Source: Elgaria multicarinata webbii
Taxonomy: Eukaryota; Chordata; Lepidosauria; Squamata; Anguidae
Assembly: GCF_023053635.1 (NCBI RefSeq)
Contig: NC_086184.1
Coordinates: forward strand, 13,686,379-13,750,378
Length of the DNA: 64,000 bases
Reading direction: 5' to 3'
Made by a program: the position numbers and the translations under genes. Positions 41,511-54,261 of the stretch are shown piece by piece (positions within the stretch are counted from its first letter, which is position 1; each line of letters begins with the position of its first letter). The notes beneath the pieces are model-generated. The model saw only the letters and a list, made by a program, of their open reading frames with translations. It searched no databases and was not told the origin of the DNA.

Positions 41511-42130
41511 ATGTATGTGATACCAGCTCCAGGATTTGAGGGGCCCTTGAGCGAGACCCCCTCAATGAGTCCTTTCCCTCAGTGGTGTCCCTTCCCTCAA
41601 TGGGTCCCTTCCCTCAGTGGAGTCCCTTCCCTCAATAGGTCCCTTCCCTCAGTGGAGTCCCTTCCCTCAATGGGTCCCTTCCCTCAGTGCAGTCCCTTCC
41701 CTCAGTGCAGTCCCTTCCCTCAGTGCAGTCCCTTCCCTCAATGAGTCCCTTCACCCAGTGGAGTCCCTTCCCTCAATGGGTCCCTTCTCTCAGTGGATTC
41801 CCTTCTCTCAATGGGTCCCTTCCCTCAGAGGAGTCCCTTCCCTCAATGGTTCCCTTTCCTCAGTGAAGTCCCTTCCCTCAATGAGTCCCTTCCCTCAGTG
41901 GAGTCCCTTCCCTCAGTGGGGGTTTTATTCCACCTTCCCACCACCATTGCTACCATCACTTCTCATCCTCTTCCTCATCGTGGCTACCACTCACTTGACA
42001 AGCAGAGAGCCAGTGAGCTGCTCCTCCTTTTCATCACCGCTATTGTTTGAGCCAGATGAGAGGCAGGTGAACAACCAGTGGGCCCCTGCTGGTGTGTGAG
42101 CCCTTGGCAGATGCCCGACCATGCCTACAC
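41511..42130 (+). repeat. Dispersed repeat containing a minisatellite
   Basis: The flanks of the minisatellite match 61640-62090: ggcccttgagcgagaccccctcaatg before it, and ccaccaccattgctacc, gagccagtga, gaggcaggtgaacaa, agtgggcccctg and agatgcccg after it. Both copies therefore belong to one interspersed family, superfamily unknown. Confidence 0.6.
41566..41922 (+). repeat. Minisatellite, 17/18-bp unit, about 20 copies
   Basis: Alternating units cccttccctcaatgggt (17 bp) and cccttccctcagtggagt (18 bp), with a run of three gtgcagt variants near 41690-41735, give a 35-bp higher-order repeat. The long open frames across it (PSLSAVPSLS and SPFPQWSPFP types) come from the repeat and are not genes. 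Confidence 0.9.
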
Positions 42131-42306
42131 ATCATGCCAGCCCTGTAGGTGTCCATGTGAGTTGGTGAGAAAAGCAACCAAGATGATCTCTCTTTCAATG
42201 CTTTGGGTTGGCATGTATATGGATTGGTTGGAATGGTTAAAATCCAGCCAACTGCATAGCTACTCATTCAGTGTGGAAGCCTCCAAACCCTAGCCTAACA
42301 TTGTTG

Positions 42307-42316
42307 AGATAGATAG

Positions 42317-42368
<52 letters not shown>
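42307..42368. repeat. (GATA)n microsatellite
   Basis: About 15 GATA units. Confidence 0.95.
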
Positions 42369-43001
42369 GCTAGTATTTGACTGTAATGAGCAGCATTATG
42401 AACTGCTTAAATATACAGACACTAAGGAAGTTGACCACACCCTTAAAAACAGTGCAATTCTCTGCAAGATGCAATCCATGTATTATTGTTTCATGCAGGT
42501 CTATGTTGATGGTTACAGCAGACTTACATATTTAAAATGAATGTCTCTTAACCTCTGTACATCTTACAATGTGACCTAGAAAATAATCCAATACAACAAC
42601 AACAAAATCACATTCAAATGCGCCTCGACAGAGCATCCTCAATGTGTCCATCATTACTCATAACCGTCCCAATGAAGTCTTCGTATTGACATATTTATCA
42701 GCCATAAGAGCATGACAAAATAATTGCGCCATCTCCTAAGCAGCCCACTGCATGCTCGCTCTGATAAATGCTATTCATCAGAATGACAGAAACATTTCAG
42801 TCCTATGCGTTCACTTGCCATGCTTTGTGAAGACTTTAAGCTACACGAGTTTCAAACTTTTGAAGAGAACTGGTGTTTGGGTAGAGGAAGATTCCTGCTT
42901 AATTCATAAGCCTAAAAGCTTGCTGGTGAATGTTCAATGACCCTGGATGAAGGGTAGGTTGACTCAAGTCAAAGCAGGCATGCCACTGATTCAAGACCCT
43001 T
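42369..43001. other. Unassigned sequence, part possibly conserved
   Basis: 42600-42950 is free of repeats and looks like a possible conserved non-coding tract (cattactcataaccgtccca, ctctgataaatgctattcat). There is no coding signal. Confidence 0.25.
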
Positions 43002-43141
43002 GGCCTTTCGGCACCTGAGGATTATCCCAGGGAAATGGAGGGATCATCCCTGCCTGCTCCTGGGATCCCCTGTGTGTCATTTGGATGTGCAGGGATGATC
43101 CTGGGACAATCCCAGGGAAAAAGGCAGGTGTAGAAATGGCC
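43002..43141. mobile_element. MITE family B, diverged copy
   Basis: The interior matches family B (gaggattatcccagggaaa, gggatcccctgtgtgtcatt, atgatcctgggacaatccc). The ends, ggcctttcggcacc and ggtgtagaaatggcc, are eroded. Confidence 0.6.
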
Positions 43142-44029
43142 AATGTCTTAGATCGTATGCTGAGGTCTCCAACATGGTGCCCATGGGAACAAATCTGCCC
43201 ATGATACTTCGCTTGTGCCCCCTGGGCACCCTTCTCCTCCTGATTTGATTTAATTTCTTAAGATACTAAGAAGTATTATTATTTTCTAACTGGGGTGGGG
43301 GGCTGACATGCTACAAAGTGAATTGCTACCTTCCAGTATCAATTTTATTTGGATTCCAATGAGCAGTTTTGTCTTTTGGAGCTGAGACCCCACTGCTTCC
43401 TTGAAGTAAGGTTCTTGGGGAAGTCACTGTTCTTTTAGTCTCACCAGTTTGCCTTCTAGGAAATGAGTGTTTTTGTGATCGGCTTTGCTTACCAAAGAAG
43501 CCATTTTGTGAGAGTGATCATGATACTCTATCAAAATTCCAAGTGTGCCCACTGACTCAAAGAGATTGAGGATCCGTCTTAGACCAATGTAATAAAATAA
43601 AATAGAGATTGGAGTGGGATGTGCAGACCAATCTACTTCCTTAGTCAGGCATTGATCCCCTTTCCAGCTGCCATATTTCTTTGTATACTTTCAAGATGTG
43701 TACAGGCTAATGTAGGAGGAAGGGAAAGTTATGATAAAAGAGACACCAGGTTTGTTTCATTTTTAAATAAGAACTTATCAACATACATTTCTTCGTAAAT
43801 GGAATGGAAAGAAATTGAATTTTTATTTTTATTTTTAATTTTTTTTAAAGATTTCAATGCTGGAGAAACCAAAATGGACAGATTTGTCTATCTCTAAATT
43901 GAACAGGAGAAAATTGGTATTTACTCATTTTATTATTCCATGGAGAAACTCAGTTAACCAGTTTTTTTCTGTTGTGTAATATATGCAACATTTTAGCTGT
44001 ATACAGATAGAGCCAATGAATTAGTTCCA
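43142..44029. other. Unassigned sequence
   Basis: No gene or known repeat is recognised. Confidence 0.35.
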
Positions 44030-44130
44030 TGGTCATACTTAGAGTGGGTCTATTGAAATCAATGGGACTTAAGTTAACAATTCCAGTTGATGTCAATGAG
44101 TCCACTCTAAGCATGACTTAGTCTGAACCC
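44030..44130. mobile_element. Palindromic repeat (aatgggactta family)
   Basis: gtcatacttagagtgggtc, attgaaatcaatgggactta and the opposing gatgtcaatgagtccactct, aagcatgactta arms. It is an old palindromic DNA-transposon relic of a type common in squamates. Confidence 0.45.
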
Positions 44131-44670
44131 AGCCCAATATCTTTTAGATGATAATGATACTTGGCAGTGAATGATTTGTTTCCGTATTGTGTTTTTGGTG
44201 GTGGTGGTGATGTTTTAAAAGTTTCACCCACAGACTAAAACTGTTATTTCAAAAGCACTCACGGTTTGCTCTCCTGCCAAAAGTTACTGGAGTATCGCTG
44301 CGTTACTTCAGCAAAAAGGGTTTTTTTTAAAAAAAAAAAAAAGGAAAGGAAAGCCGTTGACATCTTATTGAATTTACAGGTGAGATGTAAATGGTGCTGA
44401 ATTAATAATGGAGAGAATCTATAGCAAGTGACAGATTTCAGAAGTAACATGCAGCCGAAAGAGATTTGAAAAGCTTTCTTTGGTTGCCTTTTGCAATGAT
44501 CAAGGTTGTTTATGCTTTGCAGGACAGTTAAATTAGGGACTGGAGGCTTTGGGGAGAGGGAAAACTATGGATGAGAATCAGGCATTCTTCTAAATGTCTT
44601 CTTAACAAATGCCACAAATCTGGCCCTCACGTCCCATTTATTTTATTATCTCTTTGTTTTCTCTCTCTCT
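44131..44670. other. Unassigned sequence
   Basis: No gene or known repeat is recognised. Low-complexity T/A runs lie near 44320. Confidence 0.35.
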
Positions 44671-45217
44671 GGGCTCATTTACACATGCAGCCCTTTGGGG
44701 AGTGAGGAGGGATGATCATGGAGTTTTCCACTTCCAGGATCCTCCATCGGGGGCCACATGGCAGAAGTAAAGAGGGACGGTCAGGGGAGACATTTTTTTA
44801 AAAAATAGGAGACATTTGTGCGATTGCGCAATTGTGTGGGGCATGATCCTGCATGAAGGTGAGATTCTTTTGATATATTTTTTTTAAATCCAACAAACTC
44901 AGCACTGGAAGACCCCATGTGCCATCCCAAAGATGGCAAAAATGCCCATGGACTCCACCTGCACACCTTCGTGCCCATTTCCTAAGCCCTGCTACTCGTG
45001 GGGAAGAGGGAGGACCCCGGGAGGGAGAGCCACACCACCCACAGAACTCGGGATGGTCCCGAAATGCCTGAAAAAAATGGAGGGAAAGCAGTCCCAGCTA
45101 TCCTGGGAGAATTGAGTGCTCATCCACGGTTCACCCTGGGATCAGCTGTGTGTCATTTGGATGTGCAGGGATGACCTCATGACCACCCCAGGATAAATGG
45201 CAGGTATATATTAGGCC
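44671..45217. mobile_element. Long Harbinger-like element related to MITE B
   Basis: Ends gggctcatttacacatgcag and aggtatatattaggcc. The interior shares MITE B blocks near the right end (ggatcagctgtgtgtcattt, gatgtgcagggatgacc) but includes about 400 bp of extra, G/C-richer sequence in the middle. Flanks TCT (44668-44670) and TCC (45218-45220) suggest a 3-bp duplication with one change. No transposase frame is recognised. Confidence 0.5.
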
Positions 45218-45223
45218 TCCCCT

Positions 45224-45224
45224 C

Positions 45225-45255
<31 letters not shown>

Positions 45256-45270
45256 CACACACACACACAC
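45224..45270. repeat. (CT)n(CA)n microsatellite
   Basis: A CT run followed by about 8 CA units. Confidence 0.9.
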
Positions 45271-47106
<1,836 letters not shown>

Positions 47107-47232
47107 AGGAGCAATCCTATTGGATCTGAATGCCTCTGAATGCTGACATGTATCCAATGAAGAGTGGGAGATGCATCAACTGCTCCCCCACCCACCCTGC
47201 ATTTTACTTCCGCTTAGATGCACCTAGGATTG
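47107..47232. mobile_element. Palindromic repeat with agcaatcctat ends
   Basis: The left end gagcaatcctattgg and right end cacctaggattgcattg are inverted. It belongs with the copies at 44.0 and 59.4 kb. Confidence 0.45.
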
Positions 47233-48314
47233 CATTGTTAGTTAAGCAATATTTATGACATCGGTATCATGTGAGTGTGGTACAAGAGCAATGTTTCGTC
47301 GCTCAATTTTCTATTTTCTTTTTCAAAAAAATTGATCTGGCAAACACATTTTATTAAAGGAATATTTCAGATTTGATTACTGTTCTCTTTGACTGACTGC
47401 CTAATTCATGCATGCAGTGTGCCTTGGGAAATTATACACAGTAGTTTGGTAGCTTTATTATGTCACTGTCTGAAAACATTATTTTGCTGAGAGCGTAATT
47501 AGTTACATACAAAGCTTCGGGCCTTTCAACTAATCTCTGCCATCTTCTTGTGTTAATTATGTGGCTTTCCCACTCCGTTCCCCCATCCCGTTTAATTTAT
47601 TTTTTCCCCTATTCTGAGCTATTTTCCTTTTTAATCAAGTCAGAATTTAAAAATAAAACAGATTTATCCAGTACGTTGCTAGGGGAGGGAAAAAAAATTA
47701 CCTTTACCAGCTGTAGCTCCAAATATTAATTGGAAAGAAGGTTATTAATTGGAAGAGGCTTTACAATATATTCACCAAGATTTGGCTGAGTGGTTTTTCT
47801 ACCTAACTTTGAATTAGTAAACAGCAGTGTGTTGATCTTTTTCTATTATTATTTTTGGGGGTAGAGAAATAGCTTACTGAGGTGGACGGGGGTGGAATTA
47901 TCACAATCAAACTGGGCCTGGTTAATAATGCAGCCTTTGCTCACTCTTGGGTGCTTTGTTCAGTAAAAGTTTATTTGAAAAGTGTTTTCTGCGATCAAAC
48001 CCACTTCATGGTGCTACTGAGTTTAGGAGAAATGTTATTGCAGCTTCCCTTAAAATTACAGGTTTTTTCAGCCCCCTCAGGTTATAGAAGACCCTGCTGG
48101 GGAAAATGCCCCAAGCCTTCTTTCATCATACAATGGTGTTTGCTCTGAGTTTCCTATAGTGTCTTCACAGTATTTGTGTTCTCAGTCAAGGAAAGGAAGG
48201 AAATTGTTTAGTTAGCGTTGCCTTTGTAAATCTCATCTCTCGGTTTACATTTACTCACGCCTATTATCGGTATGTGGCACACTGAGGCAGTTGCTGTGTC
48301 CCCAAAGGACTGCA
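47233..48314. other. Unassigned sequence, part possibly conserved
   Basis: 47290-47780 has no repeats, is A/T-rich with many TAATTA-type words (gcgtaattagttacatac, gtgttaattatgtggc), and resembles a conserved non-coding tract. There is no coding evidence. Confidence 0.25.
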
Positions 48315-48805
48315 TTGTTATTGTTGTTGTTGTTGTTATTGTCATATTTGTATCCTGCCTTTTGGCCAATACTGGCCCTCAAGGCGGCCTTACAAAATTT
48401 AAAACAAATACATTTTAAAACCTATGAAAAGAAATATACAGAAGTTAAAAATCTATTCAATATATTACAATATTGAAACATTAAACGTTTAAAATACATG
48501 ACCATTTTAAAAGTCCTCAGCATAGATGGAGGCCCAGATTATTTGCCAAAAGCCTGCCGGAACAAAGGAGTTTTTGCCTGCTTCTGAAAGCCCATCAAGG
48601 AGGGAGCCAGCCTAGCTTCCCCGGGAAGAGCATTCCAGAGCACTGGAGCAGCCACCGAGAAGGCCCTCTCCCATGTTCCTACCAGGTGAGCCTGTGAAGA
48701 TGGTGGGACTGAAAGAAGGGCTTCCCCAGAAGATCTGAAAGCACGGGCAGGCTCATAAGGGAGAAGACGGTCTTTCAGATAAACTGGGCCTGAGCTATAT
48801 AAGGC
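48315..48805 (-). mobile_element. L2-like LINE 3' end, third subfamily
   Basis: On the minus strand: GPVYLKDRLLPYEPARAFRS, then WERAFSVAAPVLWNALPGEA and FRKQAKTPLFRQAF, the conserved C-terminal block of L2-type ORF2. A UTR and a (caa)n-like tail at about 48310-48345 follow. It is 5'-truncated, with one open stretch remaining. Confidence 0.7.
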
Positions 48806-49382
48806 CCACTCACAACACCAGCCCTGAGCCTTTCTGTTCTGTGCCAGACAAATGCCATTTTAATTTCCCACAAAGCCTGATCTGAGCACTGCTGCTGCCC
48901 CTATCCCCTCTTGCTTCCTGCTTCCAGGTAACTCTATCTGCTTGGGCTCCACCAATATGAAAAGAAGCCCAGAAAGCACTCCCTTGAAATCTGAAAACAA
49001 CAACACAACATTTAAATGTCGAAGAGCCAGTTGCCAGGTTTATTAAAATCATCATCATCAATTGGGTGGAAGCAATTGGCTTGTCCACCTTTCCTTCTGT
49101 CTGGGCAAAGTGAGATCTGGAGCAGGGGTGGTTAGAAAGTCGAGGTCCGTATGTTCTAGACTTCAACTCCCATAAACCCCATGCTCTTTTGACAGCTAAA
49201 AGGCTGCTATTACAACATGGGCAGGATCATCTCCTGTAAGGCAATGGACTGAGGATCTTGCACTGCTATCAAGATTTGAACAGGTGTTATTATATTAGCA
49301 ACACTTGAAAATGGACATATGGTTATTTGGTCTGGGTTTGTTGAAGTGTATGCAAAATTTACAGTTTCTAGAATGCTGTATT

Positions 49383-49386
<4 letters not shown>
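48806..49386. other. Unassigned sequence
   Basis: No gene or known repeat is recognised. Confidence 0.35.

Positions 49387-49431
<45 letters not shown>
49387..49431. repeat. (AT)n microsatellite
   Basis: About 22 AT units, directly abutting the 3' end of the Helitron. Helitrons insert at AT. Confidence 0.95.
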
Positions 49432-49435
<4 letters not shown>

Positions 49436-50376
49436 CTGTACCCTGCCACGAGTTGCTGTGGCTCAGTCCGGTTAAATTGAAAAGAAAGAAAAGACAAAGC
49501 GGATGTTTCTAATATGTTTAATTTCACAATGCTTGTGGATATACAATATTTTTAGTTGTTCCATTGTCTGAGTAGATATAGAGATTGTCTGTTTTGCCGA
49601 CTCTAGAATACGCAACATATAATTGTCCATGTGAGAAGCAATCTGTGTCTAGATCTAAACCGCACAATTCTAAAGATTGGCCCTGAGCTTTGTTGATGGT
49701 GATTGCAAACGCCAATCAAATTGGGAATTGCAATCTCTTAAATTGAAATGGCATATCTGTTGGAATCATAGGAATGTGAGGAATGAGGACATCTTCACCT
49801 TTGAAAGGTCCTGTCAAGATTGCTGCTTCTATGACCTATAAGAGCAAATAGGAGAGAACATGCAAATAGGAGAGGAGGCAGAGGCAGTGGATTGGCCTAC
49901 TGTTTGGTTTTTTAAAAAGGATGCTTTTACGGTGAGGAGGTTAGTGGAAACTCCTGGCAGTTACCTTTCTTCAGAACGTGTAACTGTCACAGGTGTGACA
50001 TCTATATTCACTCAGCCAATTGTGAGAGAACATGCAAATAGGAGAGGAGGCAGAGGCAGTGGATTGGCCTACTGGTTGGCGATGTCACAATGACCTATAA
50101 GAGCAAATAGGAGAGAACATGCAAATAGGAGAGCAGGCAGAGGCAGTGGATTGGCCTACTGGTTGGCGATGTCACAATGATCAGCAGGACTGGTTTTGAG
50201 GAGGCCTATTTCTTCGATTTTAAGACAAACTTTTGACCCCATATAGAACATAGTTACATAACAATGCTCGCATATTCGAATGCAACGTTGTGTCAAAATT
50301 TCAAAGCAATCGGTGAAGAACTTTCGGAGATATAACGTCTGTTTCAAACGAACATTTACATTTTTATTTATATAGA
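49432..50376 (-). mobile_element. Non-autonomous Helitron
   Basis: Read on the minus strand, it starts TCTATATAAATAAAAATG (at 50376) with A before it and ends CTAA (at 49432) followed by T. This is the Helitron signature: 5' TC, 3' CTRR, insertion between A and T, no duplication. A hairpin GCCAC-8 nt-GTGGC (49445-49462) lies 9 bp from the 3' end. The element is about 945 bp. It retains the C-terminus of the Rep-helicase and has internal tandem copies of a segment with gaacatgcaaataggagagg and gtggattggcctactgg (about 49853-50175). The Rep domain is absent, so it would rely on an autonomous partner. Confidence 0.88.
49524..49838 (-). pseudogene. Helitron Rep-helicase, C-terminal fragment
   Basis: The open part (49524-49715) gives AFAITINKAQGQSLELCGLD, then CFSHGQLYVAYSRVGKTDNL and NIVYPQAL, the last conserved helicase motifs (superfamily 1B, Pif1-like) of Helitron proteins. 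Upstream in the same frame lies VIEAAILTGPFKGEDVLIP, then MPFQFKRLQFPI, separated by one TGA that looks like a CpG-decayed Arg codon. About 105 codons survive of a protein usually well over 1000 residues. Confidence 0.88.
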
Positions 50377-50775
50377 TTAATTGATATTTTTTAATCCTGT
50401 AATTATATTCTTTTTTCTCCTTTATTTATATGTTTTGTTTTGTTTTATTGAAATTCACAATAGAATAAGAAGAAACTCTTATAACCCCCTACCAGCATAG
50501 CCAATGGTCAAAAATGGATCTGGATTTATCCTGGATGAACTGTCATCAGCAATGTCATCTGCTATTTACATAAGAAGGAAATGGGGGGCATATTAGCTAT
50601 AACTGATCACTATCTGATTTTTGTGATCATGTGAACATCACCCAATTCTGTCCCCCCCCTCCCCCAGTTCTGATCACAATTTTCTTTCTGCTGGACATGC
50701 ACAATTGGTGACCTGCCATGCCAAAAGCAGCTCATTAGCCAAGGAAGGGCAAATGAACCCTGAGACCAGAAATGT
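50377..50775. other. Unassigned sequence
   Basis: No gene or known repeat is recognised. Confidence 0.35.
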
Positions 50776-50985
50776 AATTGTGGGGAGGGTCATCGCTCAG
50801 TGGCAGAGCACCTGCCTTACAAGTAGAAGGTTCCAGGTTCAATGCACAGCATCTCCAGGCAGGGCTAGGAAAGAATCCAGCCTAAAACCCTGGAGAGCTG
50901 CTGCCAGTCAGTGTTGACAAATATTGGGTTAGATGGACCAACGGCCAGGCTCAGTTTATGGCAGCTTCCTACATTCTAAACACAG
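50776..50985 (+). mobile_element. tRNA-derived SINE (tctccaggcagggc type)
   Basis: The head tcatcgctcagtggcagagc (A box) and ggttccaggttcaatgcac (B box) is followed by catctccaggcagggctagg, accctggagagctgctgcc and gatggaccaacggccaggc, with the end gcagcttcctacattct. It is separate from the Sauria family. A second copy is at 54262-54612. Confidence 0.7.
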
Positions 50986-52095
50986 CCCAAATGGGAAACT
51001 TATTCAATTGTATCCGGCATCTGCCTTCTGCAAGAAGAAGGGCCCTCTGTGAAAGGGAGGGTCCCTTCTGCCCAATTTTAGGGGATCCCTTCTCCCTCAC
51101 ACATCACAGCTCACCCCCATTCAGCAAGGTCTCCTGATGCTCACTGCAGCATTTTCAGGGGGCTGAGGGGGCAATGGTGTGAGAAGGAGGGGGCGGGGAA
51201 GTCCAGTTCCATCAGCACAGTTCAGGATCAATCCAGATCCAACCCAGGGAACCCCTGCAAGGCCACAAACTATGACTAAGGAGCTGTAGTCTGATCAGAT
51301 GCAGAAGCTGTGCAGCCTAACTCACAAATCCCCTTCCCTTGCTTCTAAGTGCAAGACTTGGGGATGCTAATCATGGCCTTGCAAATGGGAGCGTGGAACA
51401 CTCCAACCCTTTCCTGGAGCTGCCTGATCATCCCTCCATCACTTCTCAAACCAATAACCTCATTTGATGAGAATTGCAGCTTGTCTCCAATTGCAGCTGA
51501 ATACACAATAGCCCAGTAGCCTCCCGTAGTGATATATTGATCCAAGTCTCCTCCTGACTGCTGTTACCAGAGGAAAGGAAGAAAGAAATCTGTTTTTTGG
51601 AACGCAGCATGGGTGATTGTTGGAAATATCGTGCAAATTACTCCCTCTCTCTTTTTCCTGAAATGTCATGTGAGGTGAGCTACAAAATTCCAAGAGGTCT
51701 GTCAAAGCTTCATCTTGAGAAATGTGACAGTTTTAATAATAATAAAAAAGGGAATCCAGGTTTGGCTGTCAGAACACCATGTGCAAATTAAGTAGATTTA
51801 CACCCTCTTTAATTTATGCAAATAATGAGGCTTTGCATACCTTTGCAGAATGGGAAGAGTTTGTTTGCAGAACAAGGGGAGAGGTCATTGCCATTGCTTG
51901 GTTGTATTCATTTGTTATGTTTAAATAGAACGGAAGAATTGGTGTGTTGCCGGGTGGAGAAGACATGCAAAAGAAGAAGGAAGCAGAAGCACATTGTGGG
52001 CCAAGACATCCGAGTCTGTTTCAGGGTGTACACTCAACAGGAAGCAAACGTAAGTCCTCACTCCGGACCCTGTGGGAATTTTAAGCTGATCGGGT
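50986..52095. other. Unassigned sequence
   Basis: No gene or known repeat is recognised. Confidence 0.35.
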
Positions 52096-52099
52096 GCAG

Positions 52100-52320
52100 T
52101 GACTAGAGCGGGAGTGTCAGAATCCTTTCAGCCCAAGGGCCATATTCAATCTGGAGAAGCTTTTGGCGTCTCCATTACAGTGGTGGGTGGGACCGAAGGC
52201 AAAAGGGGTCAGGAATTAAAAAAAATATTCCAGCATATTGTAGCTTAGAGCTCTTACTGCCGATAACTAACCCTTAGAAGTGGCCTTTCCGTTTTCTAGA
52301 ATGGGAGGGAAAGCTGTGTC
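52100..52320 (-). mobile_element. hAT-like repeat fragment (13.2-kb family)
   Basis: The inverse orientation gives cattctagaaaacggaaagg, cacttctaagggttagttat and agtaagagctctaagctac, resembling the 13.3 and 15.1-kb copies. It is diverged. Confidence 0.4.
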
Positions 52321-52330
52321 ATAGCTGGGA

Positions 52331-52560
52331 GAGCCAGTGTTGTGTAGTGGCTAAGGTGTTGGACTGGGAGTCGGGAGATCCGGGTTCTAGTCCCACTCAG
52401 CCATGGAAACACAGCCTCTCAGCCCAACCTACCTCACAGGGTTGTTGTTGTGAGGATAAAATGGAGAGGAAGAGGAGGAGGATTATGTATACCGCCTTGG
52501 GTTCCTTGGAGGAAAAAAGGTAGGACATAAATGTAATAAATAAATTAAATAAATAAATAA
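52331..52560 (+). mobile_element. Sauria-type SINE with BovB-like tail
   Basis: agccagtgttgtgtagtggc, cgggttctagtcccactcag, cagcctctcagcccaaccta, then aggataaaatggagaggaag, gggttccttggaggaaa and ataaatgtaataaataaatt. About 20 bp of the middle (the gggtgacttt segment) is missing. Confidence 0.8.
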
Positions 52561-52589
52561 GCCACTAAACAATCAGCAGTTAGAGGAAA

Positions 52590-52919
52590 GGGCATCAGGT
52601 TCCTGGCTGCCATGCCTGACCCAGGTCACGATGACTCCTTGGATGATGATTTGGAGAGCCCGGAGTCCAACAGCGTTCTGCATCATCCTGACACTGACAT
52701 AGTTCCTGGCTTTGGGCGCACCACAAGTGCTGCCATGTCCCCCCATTTTTATGTGGATAAAACACGTTTTGGGGTTGCCCAGAGGTTGGGCGTCTGATCC
52801 AGAAGGCAGCAGCAGAAAGTAATCGGAAGACAGTGACACTCGAGTTTGGTGAAAAGAGCCCAAACAGCATCACATCTGATGCTGAGATGGACCTGGCTGT
52901 TGTGCAAGCTCATTCTTCC
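52590..52919 (+). other. Coding-like stretch of unknown origin joined to an L2 tail
   Basis: The frame from 52612 reads MPDPGHDDSLDDDLESPES and so on. After a frame change near 52790 it continues [20 protein letters not shown] and [12 protein letters not shown]. The acidic, Ser-rich style suggests a real protein or a repeat-encoded one, but I do not recognise it. It runs directly into the L2 ORF2 C-terminus at about 52920. Confidence 0.3.
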
Positions 52920-53226
52920 ATATTGGCAGAATGAGCTCCCTAAGGAGGTTCGCTTGGCACCTACGTTATATGCTTTTAGACACCAGGTGAAGACCTTTTT
53001 ATTCTCCCAACATTTTAACGATCTATAAATACATTTTAACCTGGTGTTTTAAATTTGTAATTTTGCATTGCTGCTGTTTTTATCTGGTTGAGCTTTTATA
53101 TTGTATTTTATATTATGGTTTTAGACTGTTGTTTTATACTTTGAATGGTTTTAATTTTTGTGAACCGCCCAGAGAGCTCCGGCAATTGGGTGGTATAGAA
53201 ATGTAATAAATAAATAAATAAATATT
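52920..53226 (+). mobile_element. L2 LINE 3' end
   Basis: [20 protein letters not shown], then KTFLFSQHFNDL and stop, a 3' UTR of about 180 bp, the terminal hairpin (accgccca...tgggtggt) and (AATA)n. Confidence 0.85.
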
Positions 53227-54064
53227 CTTCAACCAAGAAGGGTGCTGCTGTGCTAGAACTCAGGCATACATCCAAGAACATATATAACATGAGTTTGTGG
53301 AGACGTGTGTGGAGAGAAAGCCATTTGACTTCAAAACTGATGAGATTTAATGAAGAGGAGACTGTCAGAAAAAACACACGAGGTGGCAACTCTAATTAAG
53401 CACTAACATGGTTGAATACACAGGGATTCAATCACAGACTTTTAAGAGCAAAACACTGGAAGCCATGAGCCTGGATGCATATCTGACAGTTTCAGTTTCT
53501 CTCGCATCTATTTTTTAAAGTTCTTTCCATCCTGGATTTTGATGAGTTCTCATTCTTTTAAAAAAATATGAATCCAATGAAATTCTCATCCATCCTTAAT
53601 TCAGAATGACTTACACTTCAGATAACACTTGAGAGATCTTTGGTGTGCCACCATTATGGGTGACAACGAGCAACATGAGGTTACTACTAAAGTCTTAAGC
53701 TCTGATGTCTACAAGCCCCGCTAGACTTTCCTTCTGTGTAGCAACTGTGAGCTTCTCAGTTTCACATCTCAAACTTATTATCAATGCCTAAAGCTTCAGC
53801 TTCTGAATAGGTAAAGCAAGGGTGGTGAATATGTGGTTGGATTGCAGAAGCCTTATCAACATAGCCAAGGGCAAGGGATGATGGAAGTTGCAGCCCATCA
53901 ACAACTGGAGGACCACATATTCCCTGTCCCTGATTTGAAGTTATGCAAGGGGACTTATGGAAGTTCAAAATCCATTCCCCCTCCTCTCCCAACTGCCCAC
54001 TGCATAAATACCTGCCAACAGGTTCCTCCTAATGGTCTCCAAACACACACATAACAACTCCTCT

Positions 54065-54067
<3 letters not shown>
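53227..54067. other. Unassigned sequence with a possible hAT-like palindrome
   Basis: Most is unrecognised. About 53820-53935 (gtgaatatgtggttggat to actggaggaccacatattcc) has inverted ends and may be another diverged hAT palindrome. Confidence 0.35.
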
Positions 54068-54107
<40 letters not shown>

Positions 54108-54109
54108 CT
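54068..54109. repeat. (AAC)n microsatellite
   Basis: About 13 ACA units. Confidence 0.95.
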
Positions 54110-54261
54110 TCCCCAAATGTGCAGGAGAAGAGGGCCTTTGAGAATCCCCTCCATGGAGACTGTTCTCAGTGGAACCCAGAAGCTCCACCCCCCCCCCCTC
54201 AACCTCTCTGTTGAAGGATCAAAAAAGTGATTACCAAATGGATTTATTAGACTGGGGAGGG

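Noticed and set aside
41566-41922. CRISPR-like array
   Set aside because: The units are directly tandem with no unique spacers, and the genome is vertebrate.
41511-42099. Long frames with repeated SPFPQW and PSLSAV motifs, possible repeat protein
   Set aside because: They follow the 17/18-bp minisatellite in several frames and have no start context or flanking exon.
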